A stretch of 64,000 nucleotides of DNA from Acinetobacter sp. P8-3-8 (GCF_000214135.1 NZ_AFIE01000003.1:109550-173549), one strand, 5' to 3'; shown: positions 16,132-25,418, numbered from the stretch's first letter. Notes: generated from the sequence alone by a model not told the origin. Translations and numbers: made by a program.

Positions 16132-16410
16132 TAATATTGTATTTGCAATCTATTTTTAACATAAAACCATAAAATTTTTATGAGATTATTTTGTGTGGTG
16201 TGTTTTTTAAGAAAGATAGGTATGAAATGCCGCACAGAAAACGTATTAAAAGCGAATTTAACAGAAAATTTTTACAGATTCACTACACCAAATGGGGGAT
16301 TTATCTCAGGTCGTTTGGGGGATTTTTTTGTGATGTGAATAGGACTAGCTTAGGTCTTATAGCGCTCAATTTATAATGTATATAATGTGTGAATAAGTGG
16401 AGATTTAACC
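16132..16410. other. Remainder of the hmp/ric divergent intergenic region
   Basis: No credible gene is seen here. A 61-codon frame at 16191-16376 lacks a ribosome binding site and resembles nothing I recognise. Close to ric, two TATAAT sequences lie in TTTATAATGTATATAATGTG, and a GGAG Shine-Dalgarno precedes the ric ATG. A second strong NsrR palindrome is not visible on the ric side; only a weak half-site (ATAATGTATAT) is present. Confidence 0.5.
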
Positions 16411-17067
16411 ATGAGTATGAATCAGCAAAGTGTGGGTGAAATTGCGAGAAGCATCACTGGAGCAACAGCCGTATTTCATAAATATAAGTTGGATTTTTGT
16501 TGTAATGGTCATCTTACATTGGCGGATGCTTGCGTTAAAAAGAACGTGGGGATTGATGATGTTGTGAATGATTTGCAAATACTGATTGATCATCAAAAAG
16601 AACATGTAGATCGAGTCGAAGCATTACAAACCAATGAACTTATTGAGCATATTTTAGCTCGTTATCATGAAGTTCATCGTCATCAACTGCCTGAACTTAT
16701 TCGGTTGGCTGAGCGTGTTGAAAAAGTGCATAAAGCTCATCCTGATTGTCCGATAGTACTGACCAATTTATTGGTGGGAATGCAACAAGAGTTATTCAGT
16801 CATATGCTCAAAGAGGAGCAAATTCTATTTCCAATGATTCGAGCACATCAACCTCAGGCGGTGCATCTGATCGAGATGATGCGACATGAGCATACACTAC
16901 ATGGTGAAAGCTTAGAGGCGTTGGAAAAGCTGACTCATGATATTACACCGCCAACAGGTGCATGTAATACTTGGCAAGCACTATATATTGGATTACATAA
17001 TTTTAAGCAGGACTTGATGCAACATATTCATTTAGAAAGTAATGAATTATTTATGCGAGTATCATAA
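16411..17067 (+). CDS. ric: Iron-sulfur cluster repair di-iron protein (RIC; YtfE/ScdA/DnrN)
   Basis: The 218-residue protein has the N-terminal ScdA/DUF542 domain with the DFCCNGHLTLADAC cysteine motif (near residue 29). A hemerythrin-like domain follows whose histidines and glutamates appear in HEVHRHQ, HMLKEEQILFP, RHEHTLHGE and HIHLESNELF. RIC proteins restore iron-sulfur clusters damaged by NO or peroxide through a diiron centre. The gene is divergent from hmp and belongs functionally with hmp and nsrR. The start ATG has GGAG ten bases upstream. A mobile repeat begins 3 bp after the stop codon, and its target duplication AAAAT overlaps the TAA. Confidence 0.93.
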   Translation: MSMNQQSVGEIARSITGATAVFHKYKLDFCCNGHLTLADACVKKNVGIDDVVNDLQILIDHQKEHVDRVEALQTNELIEHILARYHEVHRHQLPELIRLAERVEKVHKAHPDCPIVLTNLLVGMQQELFSHMLKEEQILFPMIRAHQPQAVHLIEMMRHEHTLHGESLEALEKLTHDITPPTGACNTWQALYIGLHNFKQDLMQHIHLESNELFMRVS

Positions 17068-17070
17068 AAT

Positions 17071-17357
17071 AACCTAAACTCGAGATAAGTATGTTCCCTA
17101 CTATACGATACGCGGAAACGTCAGTCGCATTGTTTGAGGCCGGTCTGCATTTGCAATGTACTGTTTTTGCAATATATTTGGTACTTGATAATATCTGTCG
17201 AGTTGGCGACTGATAAATGGTTTTGCCTACTTTTCCCGAAAGAAAAGTAGGTCGAACCGAAGGTTAATTCTTGTATCTGACTTTAAATGGTAAGACTCCG
17301 TTGTGCCTGATCTATCTTTTCAATAACTTACATCAGAATTTATCCCGAACTGGCGTT
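17071..17357 (-). mobile_element. MITE-like repeat, copy A (inverted orientation), 287 bp
   Basis: This is one of five related intergenic elements. In its own orientation it begins AACGCCAGTTCGGGATAA (complement of 17340-17357) and ends with the complement of AACCTAAACTCGAGATAA (17071-17088). It is flanked by an exact 5-bp duplication AAAAT at 17066-17070 and 17358-17362. Inside are the conserved CCTACTTTTC/GAAAAGTAGG hairpin and the GTCAGTCGC/GCGACTGAC inverted pair. It has no open frame of note. It fills most of the 384-bp gap between the convergent genes ric and yjgR. The module near the right end differs from the other copies. Confidence 0.85.
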
Positions 17358-17451
17358 AAAATATTTTACCTAAATCCAATTGCCTAGATGAAACGAGGGA
17401 TTTTGCTGAAAGTATTTAATACTTTCAGCAAAATGTTGAACCTTATGTTAT

Positions 17452-19023
17452 TTAACGCTTCCCAAACAATGAGCCTAAAAGCCCTCGAACAATTTTCTGC
17501 CCTGTAGAACCACCTAGACTACGTGCGGCGCTTTTAGCAAAAGTACCAATCACATCTTGAGTCATCTTGGCACGTGCAGCAGCGGCTTTTTCTTCTTCTT
17601 TCTGTTGTGCTTTGGCGAGACGTTCCTGTTCTTTGTTCAAGGCTTCTTGCTGTTTAGCTTGGAACTTGGCCATTTCTTCAAGTTGCTTAGCTTGTTGTGC
17701 AGCAGCTTCGAATGCGATTTGCTGTTGGCTACTGTCTGAAACTTTACGTTGCAACATTTCATAAGCGCTGTCACGGTCAAGTTCTTTGTCGTATACACCT
17801 GCTACGATGCTTTGAGCCATTAAAGCTTTGCGTTCATCTAATGTGATTGGACTGAATGCAGAGTAGGGTGGCATCACCATACAACGTTCAACGACTTGAG
17901 GTGTACCTTGCTCATCTAGGCAACTGATTAGTGCTTCACCGACAGCAAGTTCTGTAATGGCTTGATCAACTTTAAACTCAGGGTTAGCGCGGAAGGTATC
18001 TGCTGCTGTTTTTACGGCTTTTTGGTCTTTCGGGGTAAATGCACGTAAAGCATGTTGTACACGATTACCCAATTGTCCAAGTACATCTTCAGGAATATCC
18101 AATGGGCTTTGGCTGATAAAATAAATGCCTACGCCTTTTGAACGAATTAAACGCACAACTTGTTGAATTTTTTCTTGCAAAGCAGGGCTGGCATTATCAA
18201 ATAATAAATGTGCTTCATCAAAGAAGAACACCAATTTAGGTTTTTCCATATCACCGACTTCAGGAAGCTTTTCAAACAGTTCCGAAAGCATCCATAGGAG
18301 GAATGTCGAATACAATTTAGGTGTATTCATTAATTTATCGGCTGCCAATAAATTAATGTAGCCATGTCCATTTGTATCGGTTTGGATAAAATCCATAATG
18401 TCTAAGCTTGGTTCGCCAAAGAAGCGCTCACCACCTTGGTCGCCTAAAGCCAATAAATTGCGTTGAATGGCCCCTAAACTGGCAGGGGATAGATTGCCAT
18501 ATTCTGCTTTTAATTCCGAAGCATTTTCACTGACATAAGTCAGCATAGCTTTTAAGTCTTTAAAATCAATGAGCAATAAGCCTTGATCATCTGCAACACG
18601 GAAGACTGCGGAAAGTACGCCTTCTTGGGTATCATTCAGATTCAGCATTTGCGCTAATAATAACGGACCAATTTCGGAAATCGTGGTGCGAATAGGATGC
18701 CCTTGTTCACCAAATAAATCCCAGAAAATGGTCGGGGAGGCTGCAAAAGGAACACTTTCAACACCTAAACTTTTAATGCGTTCATCAAATTTAGGGTTAC
18801 TTGAGCCTGCTTTGGCAATACTGGATACATCACCTTTGGCATCGGCTAAAAATACAGGAACACCAATACGTGAAAAACTCTCTGCAAGTACTTTGAGGGT
18901 AATGGTTTTCCCTGTTCCTGTTGCGCCTGCAATTAAACCGTGGCGATTGGCAAACTGTGAGTGTAAGACGATATCTTGTGTTGTATCAGAAGTTTTTTTT
19001 GCAATGACGATTGGTGTACCCAT
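17452..19023 (-). CDS. yjgR: HerA/VirB4-type ATPase of the DUF853 family (YjgR)
   Basis: This 523-residue protein is a P-loop ATPase with Walker A GATGTGKT near residue 37 and Walker [10 protein letters not shown] near residue 270, typical of the DUF853 family. It is annotated as a helicase HerA-like protein; the in vivo function is not established. An alanine/glutamine/lysine-rich coiled-coil region (roughly residues 430-490, with [16 protein letters not shown]) precedes the C-terminal segment [10 protein letters not shown]. The ATG at 19023 has AGGA upstream and gives the usual [10 protein letters not shown] start; a 16-codon extension to 19071 does not. It is bracketed by inverted repeats, copies A and B. 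Confidence 0.9.
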   Translation of the reverse strand: MGTPIVIAKKTSDTTQDIVLHSQFANRHGLIAGATGTGKTITLKVLAESFSRIGVPVFLADAKGDVSSIAKAGSSNPKFDERIKSLGVESVPFAASPTIFWDLFGEQGHPIRTTISEIGPLLLAQMLNLNDTQEGVLSAVFRVADDQGLLLIDFKDLKAMLTYVSENASELKAEYGNLSPASLGAIQRNLLALGDQGGERFFGEPSLDIMDFIQTDTNGHGYINLLAADKLMNTPKLYSTFLLWMLSELFEKLPEVGDMEKPKLVFFFDEAHLLFDNASPALQEKIQQVVRLIRSKGVGIYFISQSPLDIPEDVLGQLGNRVQHALRAFTPKDQKAVKTAADTFRANPEFKVDQAITELAVGEALISCLDEQGTPQVVERCMVMPPYSAFSPITLDERKALMAQSIVAGVYDKELDRDSAYEMLQRKVSDSSQQQIAFEAAAQQAKQLEEMAKFQAKQQEALNKEQERLAKAQQKEEEKAAAARAKMTQDVIGTFAKSAARSLGGSTGQKIVRGLLGSLFGKR

Positions 19024-19223
19024 TGTTATTCCTATAGCTTTAATTCGAGTGCTTTTGTTTGAGTCAAGCATACTCAGTTTTTATATCATGGTTGTTATAC
19101 AAAATTGCATGAAATGATGATGTTGTAAATCTGTTTTCATTGTGGGAATTTTTGATTTAGCTATGCAGCTTATATAAAAATGTTTATTTAATTCGGTTAA
19201 ACATGCTTTATAGAATGTATATT

Positions 19224-19289
19224 CCTTCATCGCAATCATTCCCATATTAGAAACACATTAGACATCCTATTAGCGAATTGCGATGAAGG
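19224..19289. repeat. 13-bp inverted repeat with 40-nt spacer upstream of yjgR
   Basis: CCTTCATCGCAAT (19224-19236) and ATTGCGATGAAGG (19277-19289) are exact reverse complements. The intervening 40 nt (ACACATTAGACATCC region) shows no gene. It lies between yjgR and mobile copy B. It could be a regulator site pair, a weak terminator or a remnant of another small element; nothing decides between these. Confidence 0.5.
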
Positions 19290-19326
19290 TTTTATTGAAC
19301 TATTTTAGCAAACCATAACTTTAATT

Positions 19327-19615
19327 AACGTCAGTTCGGGATAAATTTCGATGTAAGCTATTGAAAAGATAGATTAAGCACAGCGGAGTCTCACCGTTCA
19401 AAGTCAGATGCAAGGATTAACCTTCGGTTCGACCTACTTTTCTTTCGGGAAAAGTAGGCAAAACCATTTGTCAGTCGCCAACTCGACAGATACTATCAAG
19501 TATCTAATATATCGCAAAAACAGTATATTACAGATGTAGCCCTGCCTCGAACAATGCGACTGACATTTCCGCGTATCATAATAGTTGGGAGCATATCTTA
19601 TCCTGAGCTCAGGTT
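19327..19615 (+). mobile_element. MITE-like repeat, copy B, 289 bp
   Basis: It starts AACGTCAGTTCGGGATAA and ends TTATCCTGAGCTCAGGTT, with the same internal CCTACTTTTC hairpin and GTCAGTCGC/GCGACTGAC pair as the other copies. The 5-bp flanks (TAATT and AACTA) do not match, so either the insertion is old or one flank has been rearranged. It lies 23 bp beyond the end of metC and upstream of yjgR, in inverted orientation to copy A. It is the only copy not in a convergent gap. Confidence 0.82.
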
Positions 19616-19638
19616 AACTATTTATATTCGATTAGCTA

Positions 19639-20835
19639 TTAAATCGCCTTTAATGCATTCTCAATATCCTGAATCAAATCATCAGCATCTTCCAAGCCGA
19701 TACAGAAACGTACCAACAAGCCTTGTTTCAAATGCGTTTGCGCTGTGTGGCGCATGTCTTTTAAGTTGTATAGCATCGCTAAACTCACTGGCCCACCCCA
19801 GCTAAAACCCAGTTTAAATAATTTTAAGTGGTCGCAAAATTTACGAATCGCAGTCAGATCATATTCAGCTTTAAAAATAACACTGACTAAACCTGCACTT
19901 TGTTCCGTCTGACAAGTCTGTTTCCAAAAGTCGTGACTGATATTGTCAGGATCAGCAGGGTGTAAAACCTGAGCAAAAGCTTCTTGGGTTTTGAGCCAGT
20001 TTAAAATTTTCAGCGCACTTTGCGATTGATGTTCATAGCGAATTTGCATTGAAGCTAAACTGCGTTGTACTTGTGCAGCATCATCACCTGAAATGGCAAT
20101 GCCTTGAATGGCATGCATACGAAATAGTTTTTGATGCAAGGCTTTATCTTGAGTGACTACAGAGCCCATGAGCATATCGCCGCCGCCACTTGGGTATTTA
20201 GTCAAAGCATGCGCAGTCATATCGACACTTAGATGTTCATGGCTAAAATCAAACGCATTAAAAGCAAGTCCAGCGCCCCAAGTATTGTCTAATGCGGTCA
20301 GCATATTATGAGCTTTGGCTTTTTTCACTAAATTGATTAAATCAGGAAATTCCAAAGTCACTGAACCTGCTGCTTCTAACCAGATCAGTTTTGCATGTTC
20401 AGAAGGCTGGAAGGTTGCTGCATCAATTGGATTGTAAACTTTGACAATGATCCCGTAGCGTTTTTCAAGGTTGCGCAGATGTTCCAGATTCGGACCATAA
20501 ATATTATCTGCAACCCAAACTTCATCGCCGTGGCTTAAAAAGCATGAATTTACCAAATTAATTGCAGACAATCCGCTTGGTGTGAGTAGGCAATACTTTC
20601 CGCCTTCGATCTGAGCAATATTGTCGCCTAAGGTGTAGGTCGTCGGTGTGCCATGCGTGCCATAACTATAGTCATAGTCATCTGTCCAATGGCGATTAAA
20701 TAGTGCATCGGTATTTTCGAAAATGATGGTAGATGCACGAAATAAGGGAGCTTGTACGGTATTTATGTATTGAGGTGCTTTGCGAGGTGCATGAATTAAC
20801 GCTGTTTGTGGTTTTAGTTTCACAAGAGTGCTCAA
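19639..20835 (-). CDS. metC: Cystathionine beta-lyase (PLP-dependent Cys/Met metabolism enzyme)
   Basis: This 398-residue enzyme of the Cys/Met metabolism PLP family would convert cystathionine to homocysteine, pyruvate and ammonia in methionine synthesis. Visible markers are YSYGTHGTPTTYTLGDNIAQ near residue 56, the phosphate-cup stretch TPSGLSAINL, LDNTWGAGLAF with the ring-stacking Asp, and the PLP-lysine region HALTKYPSGGGDMLMGS near residue 213. The THGTP start is typical of the proteobacterial MetC clade, as opposed to gamma-synthases. The gene is divergent from the amidotransferase gene. Copy B of the mobile repeat lies just past its stop codon. Confidence 0.9.
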   Translation of the reverse strand: MSTLVKLKPQTALIHAPRKAPQYINTVQAPLFRASTIIFENTDALFNRHWTDDYDYSYGTHGTPTTYTLGDNIAQIEGGKYCLLTPSGLSAINLVNSCFLSHGDEVWVADNIYGPNLEHLRNLEKRYGIIVKVYNPIDAATFQPSEHAKLIWLEAAGSVTLEFPDLINLVKKAKAHNMLTALDNTWGAGLAFNAFDFSHEHLSVDMTAHALTKYPSGGGDMLMGSVVTQDKALHQKLFRMHAIQGIAISGDDAAQVQRSLASMQIRYEHQSQSALKILNWLKTQEAFAQVLHPADPDNISHDFWKQTCQTEQSAGLVSVIFKAEYDLTAIRKFCDHLKLFKLGFSWGGPVSLAMLYNLKDMRHTAQTHLKQGLLVRFCIGLEDADDLIQDIENALKAI

Positions 20836-21005
20836 AATAAGATGAATAAAGAGTTGTTATAAGCAAAACATAATCATTAGGTAGCGCAAAGCAATAATTT
20901 GTGAAAATTCATAACTAAAACTGATATTGGCTTCATTTTTGCATTTATACCTCTGCAATTTTTAGATTTTTAGTGAAAACAGATACAACAAGAATAGGTG
21001 ATAAG

Positions 21006-21731
21006 ATGAAAAAACTTAAAGTGCATTATTTTCAACATATTGCAGGTGAAGGTTTTGGAAGTTGTTTTGAACATTTAAAGGCAATGGATGCTGAAATTAC
21101 TGCGACAGAATTTTTTGCTTTGCCGACGGATTCACAACTGGATATAGAAGCTTTACCGCATGTGAATGATGTGGACTTGCTCATCATTATGGGTGGGGAA
21201 ATGAGTGTTAATGATGAGGCGAATTACCCTTGGCTCAAAGTTGAAAAACGCTGGATTAGACGTTATTTGGCACAAGAAAAACCTGCGATTGGTTTGTGTT
21301 TGGGCGGGCAGTTGATTGCCAATGCTTTAGGTGCAAATGTAAGACGTAACCCTATGCAAGAGTTGGGGTGGACTTTGGTGAATAAAAGCAATCATGTTCC
21401 TGAGGAATATTTCCAACTCCCTCAGGAGGTAAATGTGATGCAGTGGCACAGTGAAACCTTTGATATTCCAAAAGGTGCAATTCGTTTAGCAGAAAATCAG
21501 GTCTGTCCGAACCAGCTTTATCAAATTGGTAAAAATGTACTCGGCTTTCAATTCCATCCAGAAATTACGCCACATAGCTTGAAAATATTTATAGAACATG
21601 AGGAGGACGATATGGTGTTTAGTGAAACACATATCCAATCCTTAAACAAACTCAAAACTACGCAGAAGTCGGATTATTTGTGCGGAAATCAATTGCTAAA
21701 CAGTGCAATAGACTATGTATTGAGAGTTTAA
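21006..21731 (+). CDS. Class I glutamine amidotransferase-like protein (GMP synthase-like)
   Basis: The 241-residue protein has the class I glutaminase triad: nucleophile Cys in IGLCLGGQ near residue 98, and His and Glu in FQFHPEIT near residue 181. LLIIMGGEMSVNDE forms the oxyanion-side loop. No synthetase domain is fused, so it is of the stand-alone GuaA-N-like type that in some bacteria acts on glutamyl compounds; the substrate is unknown. I use the ATG at 21006 because AGGTG lies eight bases upstream; the frame also extends 11 codons further. It lies upstream of the S10 operon but is separated by a hairpin (21735-21755) and a strong promoter. Confidence 0.85.
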   Translation: MKKLKVHYFQHIAGEGFGSCFEHLKAMDAEITATEFFALPTDSQLDIEALPHVNDVDLLIIMGGEMSVNDEANYPWLKVEKRWIRRYLAQEKPAIGLCLGGQLIANALGANVRRNPMQELGWTLVNKSNHVPEEYFQLPQEVNVMQWHSETFDIPKGAIRLAENQVCPNQLYQIGKNVLGFQFHPEITPHSLKIFIEHEEDDMVFSETHIQSLNKLKTTQKSDYLCGNQLLNSAIDYVLRV

Positions 21732-21803
21732 GTTGATGTTTAAAAGTTAAACATCTTGATTAACAATAAAATATTTAAATATAGGGAAAAGGCTTAAATT
21801 TGT

Positions 21804-21832
21804 TTGCTTAACTGTTAAACAATCGTTATAAT
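21804..21832 (+). promoter_or_regulatory. Sigma-70 promoter of the S10 ribosomal operon
   Basis: The -35 box TTGCTT (21804-21809) and -10 box TATAAT (21827-21832) are separated by exactly 17 bp. A GC-rich discriminator (GAGCGACC), typical of stringently controlled promoters, follows. Transcription would start near 21839. Confidence 0.8.
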
Positions 21833-21839
21833 GAGCGAC

Positions 21840-22006
21840 CCTTCGATATGAAGGGGATGGATGGCGAAGAAAGTCATCCAGATCGTTACAGTCATGGCAT
21901 CGATCATGACCTTAGTGATTTTCACTGCCTTTGACACTTGCCTTATTTAGTGGGGTGAGATGCGTCAAGGGTGATTCTTTATATATTTGGCTTGGAGTTA
22001 ACTGGT
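21840..22006 (+). promoter_or_regulatory. Structured 5' leader of the S10 operon
   Basis: The leader of about 167 nt holds several hairpins: CCCTTC-GATAT-GAAGGG at its start, GGATG/CATCC around 21857-21880, and GTCATG/CATGAC around 21892-21911. A long-range pairing of CTTTGAC with GCGTCAAGG is also possible. In E. coli the S10 leader is bound by ribosomal protein L4 for feedback. Whether this leader does the same is inference, since no E. coli-type helix pattern is obvious. Confidence 0.5.
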
Positions 22007-22318
22007 ATGTCTAACCAGAGAATTCGTATCCGTCTTAAGTCTTTTGATCACCGTTTAATTGATCAATCTTCTCAAGAGATCGTAGAAACAGCAAAACGTA
22101 CTGGCGCACAAGTTTGTGGTCCAATTCCGATGCCTACTCGCATCGAACGTTTTAACGTTTTGACATCACCACACGTAAACAAAGATGCGCGTGACCAATA
22201 TGAAATCCGCACATACAAACGTTTGATCGATATCGTTCAACCTACAGACAAAACTGTAGATGCATTGATGAAATTGGATCTTGCAGCTGGTGTTGATGTT
22301 CAGATCGCATTGGGTTAA
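22007..22318 (+). CDS. rpsJ: 30S ribosomal protein S10
   Basis: This 103-residue protein ([20 protein letters not shown]) has the conserved [13 protein letters not shown] loop. S10 sits in the 30S head and also acts in lambda-type antitermination as NusE. The ATG at 22007 is chosen because GGAG lies upstream and the family starts there; the frame runs 12 codons further. It is first in the S10 operon, and a terminator-like hairpin follows before rplC. Confidence 0.98.
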   Translation: MSNQRIRIRLKSFDHRLIDQSSQEIVETAKRTGAQVCGPIPMPTRIERFNVLTSPHVNKDARDQYEIRTYKRLIDIVQPTDKTVDALMKLDLAAGVDVQIALG

Positions 22319-22324
22319 GGCTTT

Positions 22325-22363
22325 CGGTTAATTAACGCTCTAAGTTAATTAGGCCGCTTTTTT
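22325..22363 (+). terminator. Terminator-like hairpin (possible attenuator) between rpsJ and rplC
   Basis: CGGTTAATTAAC (22325-22336) pairs with GTTAATTAGGCCG (22344-22356) over 12 bp with one G-U pair and one bulged G. The loop is 7 nt and CTTTTTTA follows directly. This is the normal form of an intrinsic terminator, yet it lies inside an operon whose next gene is essential. Partial termination or control is inferred, not shown. Confidence 0.65.
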
Positions 22364-22377
22364 AGAGGTTTATGCAC

Positions 22378-23016
22378 ATGGCTATTGGTTTAGTCGGTCG
22401 CAAGTGCGGTATGACACGTATCTTTACAGATGCTGGTGTTTCTGTACCTGTAACAGTGATTGAGGTTGATCCTAACCGTATCACTCAAATCAAAACGCTT
22501 GAAACTGATGGTTATCAAGCGATTCAAATCACTACTGGTGAACGTCGCGAATCTCGCGTAACAAATGCTCAGAAAGGTCACTTTGCGAAAGCTGGTGTTG
22601 CTGCTGGTCGTTTAGTTAGCGAATTCCGTGCAACAGAAGCTGATCTTGAAGGTCGTGAAATTGGCGGAACTATCGGTGTTGATTTGTTCGCAGTAGGTCA
22701 AATTGTTGACGTAACTGGTCAATCAAAAGGTAAAGGCTTCCAAGGTGGTGTTAAGCGTTGGAACTTCCGTACGCAAGATGCTACACATGGTAACTCTGTA
22801 TCTCACCGTGTTTTAGGTTCTACAGGTCAAAACCAGACTCCTGGTCGCGTTTTCAAAGGCAAAAAAATGGCTGGCCATTTAGGTGCTGAACGCGTAACCG
22901 TACAAGGTCTTGAAATTGTATCTATCGACGCAGAACGTTCAGTTCTTGTTGTTAAAGGTGCGATTCCTGGTGCTACTGGTGGCGACGTTATCGTTCGTCC
23001 TACGATCAAGGCCTGA
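22378..23016 (+). CDS. rplC: 50S ribosomal protein L3
   Basis: This 212-residue protein opens [16 protein letters not shown] and carries the [13 protein letters not shown] and [22 protein letters not shown] loop that reaches the peptidyl transferase centre; its Gln is the residue methylated by PrmB in other bacteria. There are two in-frame ATGs six bases apart. The second (22378) has GAGG nine bases upstream and matches the family start. L3 is an early assembly protein of the large subunit. Confidence 0.98.
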   Translation: MAIGLVGRKCGMTRIFTDAGVSVPVTVIEVDPNRITQIKTLETDGYQAIQITTGERRESRVTNAQKGHFAKAGVAAGRLVSEFRATEADLEGREIGGTIGVDLFAVGQIVDVTGQSKGKGFQGGVKRWNFRTQDATHGNSVSHRVLGSTGQNQTPGRVFKGKKMAGHLGAERVTVQGLEIVSIDAERSVLVVKGAIPGATGGDVIVRPTIKA

Positions 23017-23027
23017 GGGGAAATAAC

Positions 23028-23630
23028 GTGAATTTAAAAACTGTTTCCGGCTCTGCTGTTGAATTATCAGAAGTAGCTTTCGGTCGTGATTTTAATGAAG
23101 CTCTTGTACACCAAGTTGTTACAGCTTATTTAGCTGGTGGTCGTCAAGGTTCTAAAGCTCAAAAATCACGTGCAGACGTTTCTGGCGGTGGTAAAAAACC
23201 TTTCCGTCAAAAAGGTACTGGCCGAGCTCGTGCGGGTTCTATTCGTAGCCCAATCTGGGTTGGTGGTGGTAAGACTTTTGCTGCTCGTCCACAAGATTGG
23301 TCTCAAAAAGTTAACCGTAAAATGTACCGCGGTGCAATGCAATGTATCTTAGCTGAACTTGTTCGCCAAGATCGTCTTGTATTAGTTGAAGAGTTTGCTG
23401 TTGAAGCGCCTAAAACTAAAGAATTGCTTGCAAAACTTAACGGCTTGAACGCTACTCGCGCATTAATCGTTACAGAAGCTGTAGATGAAAATCTATATTT
23501 AGCTGCTCGTAACCTTCCACACGTTGATGTGGTTGATGCTGCTGGGATCGATCCTGTTGGTTTGATCGCGTTCGATAAAGTTGTTATGTCTGTTGCTGCT
23601 GCTAAGAAAATTGAGGTAGAACTCGGATGA
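23028..23630 (+). CDS. rplD: 50S ribosomal protein L4
   Basis: This 200-residue protein begins with GTG ([13 protein letters not shown]) behind GAGGGGA. The extended loop that lines the peptide exit tunnel is seen as [20 protein letters not shown] near residue 56. In E. coli L4 also represses its own operon by binding the S10 leader. Its last codons overlap rplW by four bases (ATGA), implying translational coupling. Confidence 0.98.
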   Translation: MNLKTVSGSAVELSEVAFGRDFNEALVHQVVTAYLAGGRQGSKAQKSRADVSGGGKKPFRQKGTGRARAGSIRSPIWVGGGKTFAARPQDWSQKVNRKMYRGAMQCILAELVRQDRLVLVEEFAVEAPKTKELLAKLNGLNATRALIVTEAVDENLYLAARNLPHVDVVDAAGIDPVGLIAFDKVVMSVAAAKKIEVELG

Positions 23631-23947
23631 ACAACGAACGTATCTATCAAGTCCTACAAGGACCTGTTTTTTCAGAAAAAGCACAAGTTTTAGGTGAAAC
23701 TGCTGGTGTTCAAGTTTTTAAGGTTGCTATCAACGCAAACAAACTTGAAATCAAAAAAGCAGTAGAACAATTATTTGGTGTGGAAGTTGTTAAAGTTAAC
23801 ACGACTATCACTAAAGGTAAGACTAAGCGCTTTGGTAAAACATTAGGACGTCGTTCTGATGTTAAAAAAGCATACGTCACCCTGAAAGCTGGCCAAGATG
23901 TTGAAATGGCTGACTTGGGCGATACCGCTGAAAGCGCAGCGGAATAA
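23627..23947 (+). CDS. rplW: 50S ribosomal protein L23
   Basis: This 106-residue protein ([20 protein letters not shown]) has the typical [15 protein letters not shown] helix and [17 protein letters not shown] basic loop. L23 surrounds the exit of the nascent peptide tunnel and docks trigger factor and SRP. It overlaps rplD by four bases. The C-terminus is acidic ([11 protein letters not shown]), slightly longer than in E. coli. Confidence 0.97.
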   Translation: MNNERIYQVLQGPVFSEKAQVLGETAGVQVFKVAINANKLEIKKAVEQLFGVEVVKVNTTITKGKTKRFGKTLGRRSDVKKAYVTLKAGQDVEMADLGDTAESAAE

Positions 23948-23958
23948 GGACGAAAATT

Positions 23959-24783
23959 ATGCCAATTCAAAAATGTAAGCCAACGTCTCCAGGGCGTCGC
24001 TTTGTAGAGAAAGTCGTTCACGACCATCTTCACAAAGGTGCGCCTTATTCGCCGTTGGTTGAAGCTAAAAAACGTACTGGTGGTCGTAATAACAACGGTC
24101 ACATTACTACTCGTCACGTTGGTGGTGGTCATAAACAACACTACCGTATCGTTGACTTTAAACGTAATAAAGATGGCATTCCAGCGGTTGTAGAGCGTAT
24201 TGAATACGATCCTAACCGTACATCACACATTGCATTAGTTCTTTATGCTGATGGTGAACGTCGTTATATTATTGCTCCTAAAGGCTTACGTGCTGGTGAT
24301 AAAGTACAATCTGGTAACGATGCTCCAATTCGTCCAGGTAACTGCTTACCACTTCGCAATATGCCAATCGGTTCTACACTACATAACATCGAGCTTAAAA
24401 TCGGTAAAGGTGCACAATTAGTGCGTTCTGCTGGTACTTCTGCTCAGTTGTTAGGTCGTGACGGTTCTTACGCTATCGTTCGTTTACGTTCTGGTGAAAT
24501 GCGTAAAGTACACGTTGAATGCCGTGCTGTGTTAGGTGAAGTATCTAACTCAGAAAGCAACCTTCGTTCACTTGGTAAAGCAGGTGCATCTCGCTGGCGT
24601 GGCGTTCGTCCTACCGTTCGTGGTATGGCGATGAACCCAGTAGACCATCCACATGGTGGTGGTGAAGGGCGTAACAAAGGTATTCAACCTGTAAGCCCAT
24701 GGGGTCAAAAAGCTAAAGGGTACAAGACTCGTACCAACAAGCGTACGACTAAGATGATCATTCGCGACCGTCGCGTTAAGTAA
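23959..24783 (+). CDS. rplB: 50S ribosomal protein L2
   Basis: This 274-residue protein is among the most conserved ribosomal proteins. It shows [17 protein letters not shown] near residue 45 and the C-terminal [17 protein letters not shown] with the histidine near the peptidyl transferase centre. It binds 23S rRNA domain IV and is needed for subunit association. It follows rplW by 11 bp. Confidence 0.98.
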   Translation: MPIQKCKPTSPGRRFVEKVVHDHLHKGAPYSPLVEAKKRTGGRNNNGHITTRHVGGGHKQHYRIVDFKRNKDGIPAVVERIEYDPNRTSHIALVLYADGERRYIIAPKGLRAGDKVQSGNDAPIRPGNCLPLRNMPIGSTLHNIELKIGKGAQLVRSAGTSAQLLGRDGSYAIVRLRSGEMRKVHVECRAVLGEVSNSESNLRSLGKAGASRWRGVRPTVRGMAMNPVDHPHGGGEGRNKGIQPVSPWGQKAKGYKTRTNKRTTKMIIRDRRVK

Positions 24784-24802
24784 CAAGTAAAGGAATCTGA
24801 CA

Positions 24803-25078
24803 ATGCCTCGTTCTCTGAAAAAAGGCCCATTCGTCGATGCGCACTTGTTCGCTAAGGTTGAAGCGGCTGTAGCGAGTAATTCTCGCAAGCCGATCAAAAC
24901 TTGGTCGCGTCGTTCGATGATCCTCCCAGATTTTGTTGGTTTAACAATTTCTGTACATAATGGCCGTAACCATGTTCCAGTGATCGTATCTGAACATATG
25001 GTTGGTCACAAACTTGGTGAATTCGCGCCAACTCGTACCTATCGTGGTCACGGTGTTGACAAGAAATCTAAACGTTAA
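24803..25078 (+). CDS. rpsS: 30S ribosomal protein S19
   Basis: This 91-residue protein ([16 protein letters not shown]) has the conserved [18 protein letters not shown] core and [13 protein letters not shown] tail. S19 forms a complex with S13 in the 30S head near the A-site tRNA. It follows rplB by 19 bp with AAAGGA as ribosome binding site. Confidence 0.98.
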   Translation: MPRSLKKGPFVDAHLFAKVEAAVASNSRKPIKTWSRRSMILPDFVGLTISVHNGRNHVPVIVSEHMVGHKLGEFAPTRTYRGHGVDKKSKR

Positions 25079-25084
25079 GGTGCT

Positions 25085-25417
25085 ATGATGGAAGTTACTG
25101 CTAAATTACGCGGTGCCGCTATCTCGGCACAAAAAACTCGTTTGGTTGCAGACCTAATCCGTGGCAAATCTGTTGCTCACGCGCTTAATATTCTTAACTT
25201 CAGCAACAAAAAAGCTGCAGTTTTGGTTAAAAAAGCATTGGAATCTGCAATTGCAAACGCTGAACACAATAACAGTTTAGATGTAGACGACCTTAAGGTT
25301 ACTACGATTTACGTTGATGAAGGCACTAGCCTTAAACGTATTATGCCACGTGCTAAAGGCCGTGCAGATCGTATTACTAAGCGTACTTGTCACATTACCG
25401 TTAAGGTAGGGGTTTGA
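25085..25417 (+). CDS. rplV: 50S ribosomal protein L22
   Basis: The gene begins with tandem ATGs ([20 protein letters not shown]); the second has the better spacing from AAGGTG, so the mature start could be either. The beta-hairpin [20 protein letters not shown] near residue 79 projects into the exit tunnel, where macrolide-resistance changes occur in other bacteria; nothing unusual is seen here. Length 110 is normal. Confidence 0.97.
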   Translation: MMEVTAKLRGAAISAQKTRLVADLIRGKSVAHALNILNFSNKKAAVLVKKALESAIANAEHNNSLDVDDLKVTTIYVDEGTSLKRIMPRAKGRADRITKRTCHITVKVGV

Positions 25418-25418
25418 T

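Noticed and set aside
16191-16376. 61-codon open frame between hmp and ric
   Set aside because: No ribosome binding site, odd composition, and it lies in the regulatory region; treated as chance.
17071-19615. Composite transposon carrying yjgR
   Set aside because: The outer flanking 5-mers AAAAT and AACTA do not match, and yjgR is a common chromosomal gene. Kept only as a possible inversion.
21735-21755. Hairpin GATGTTTAA/TTAAACATC after the amidotransferase gene as a strong terminator
   Set aside because: The stem is perfect but A/T-rich and lacks a T-run, so it was not given its own terminator entry.
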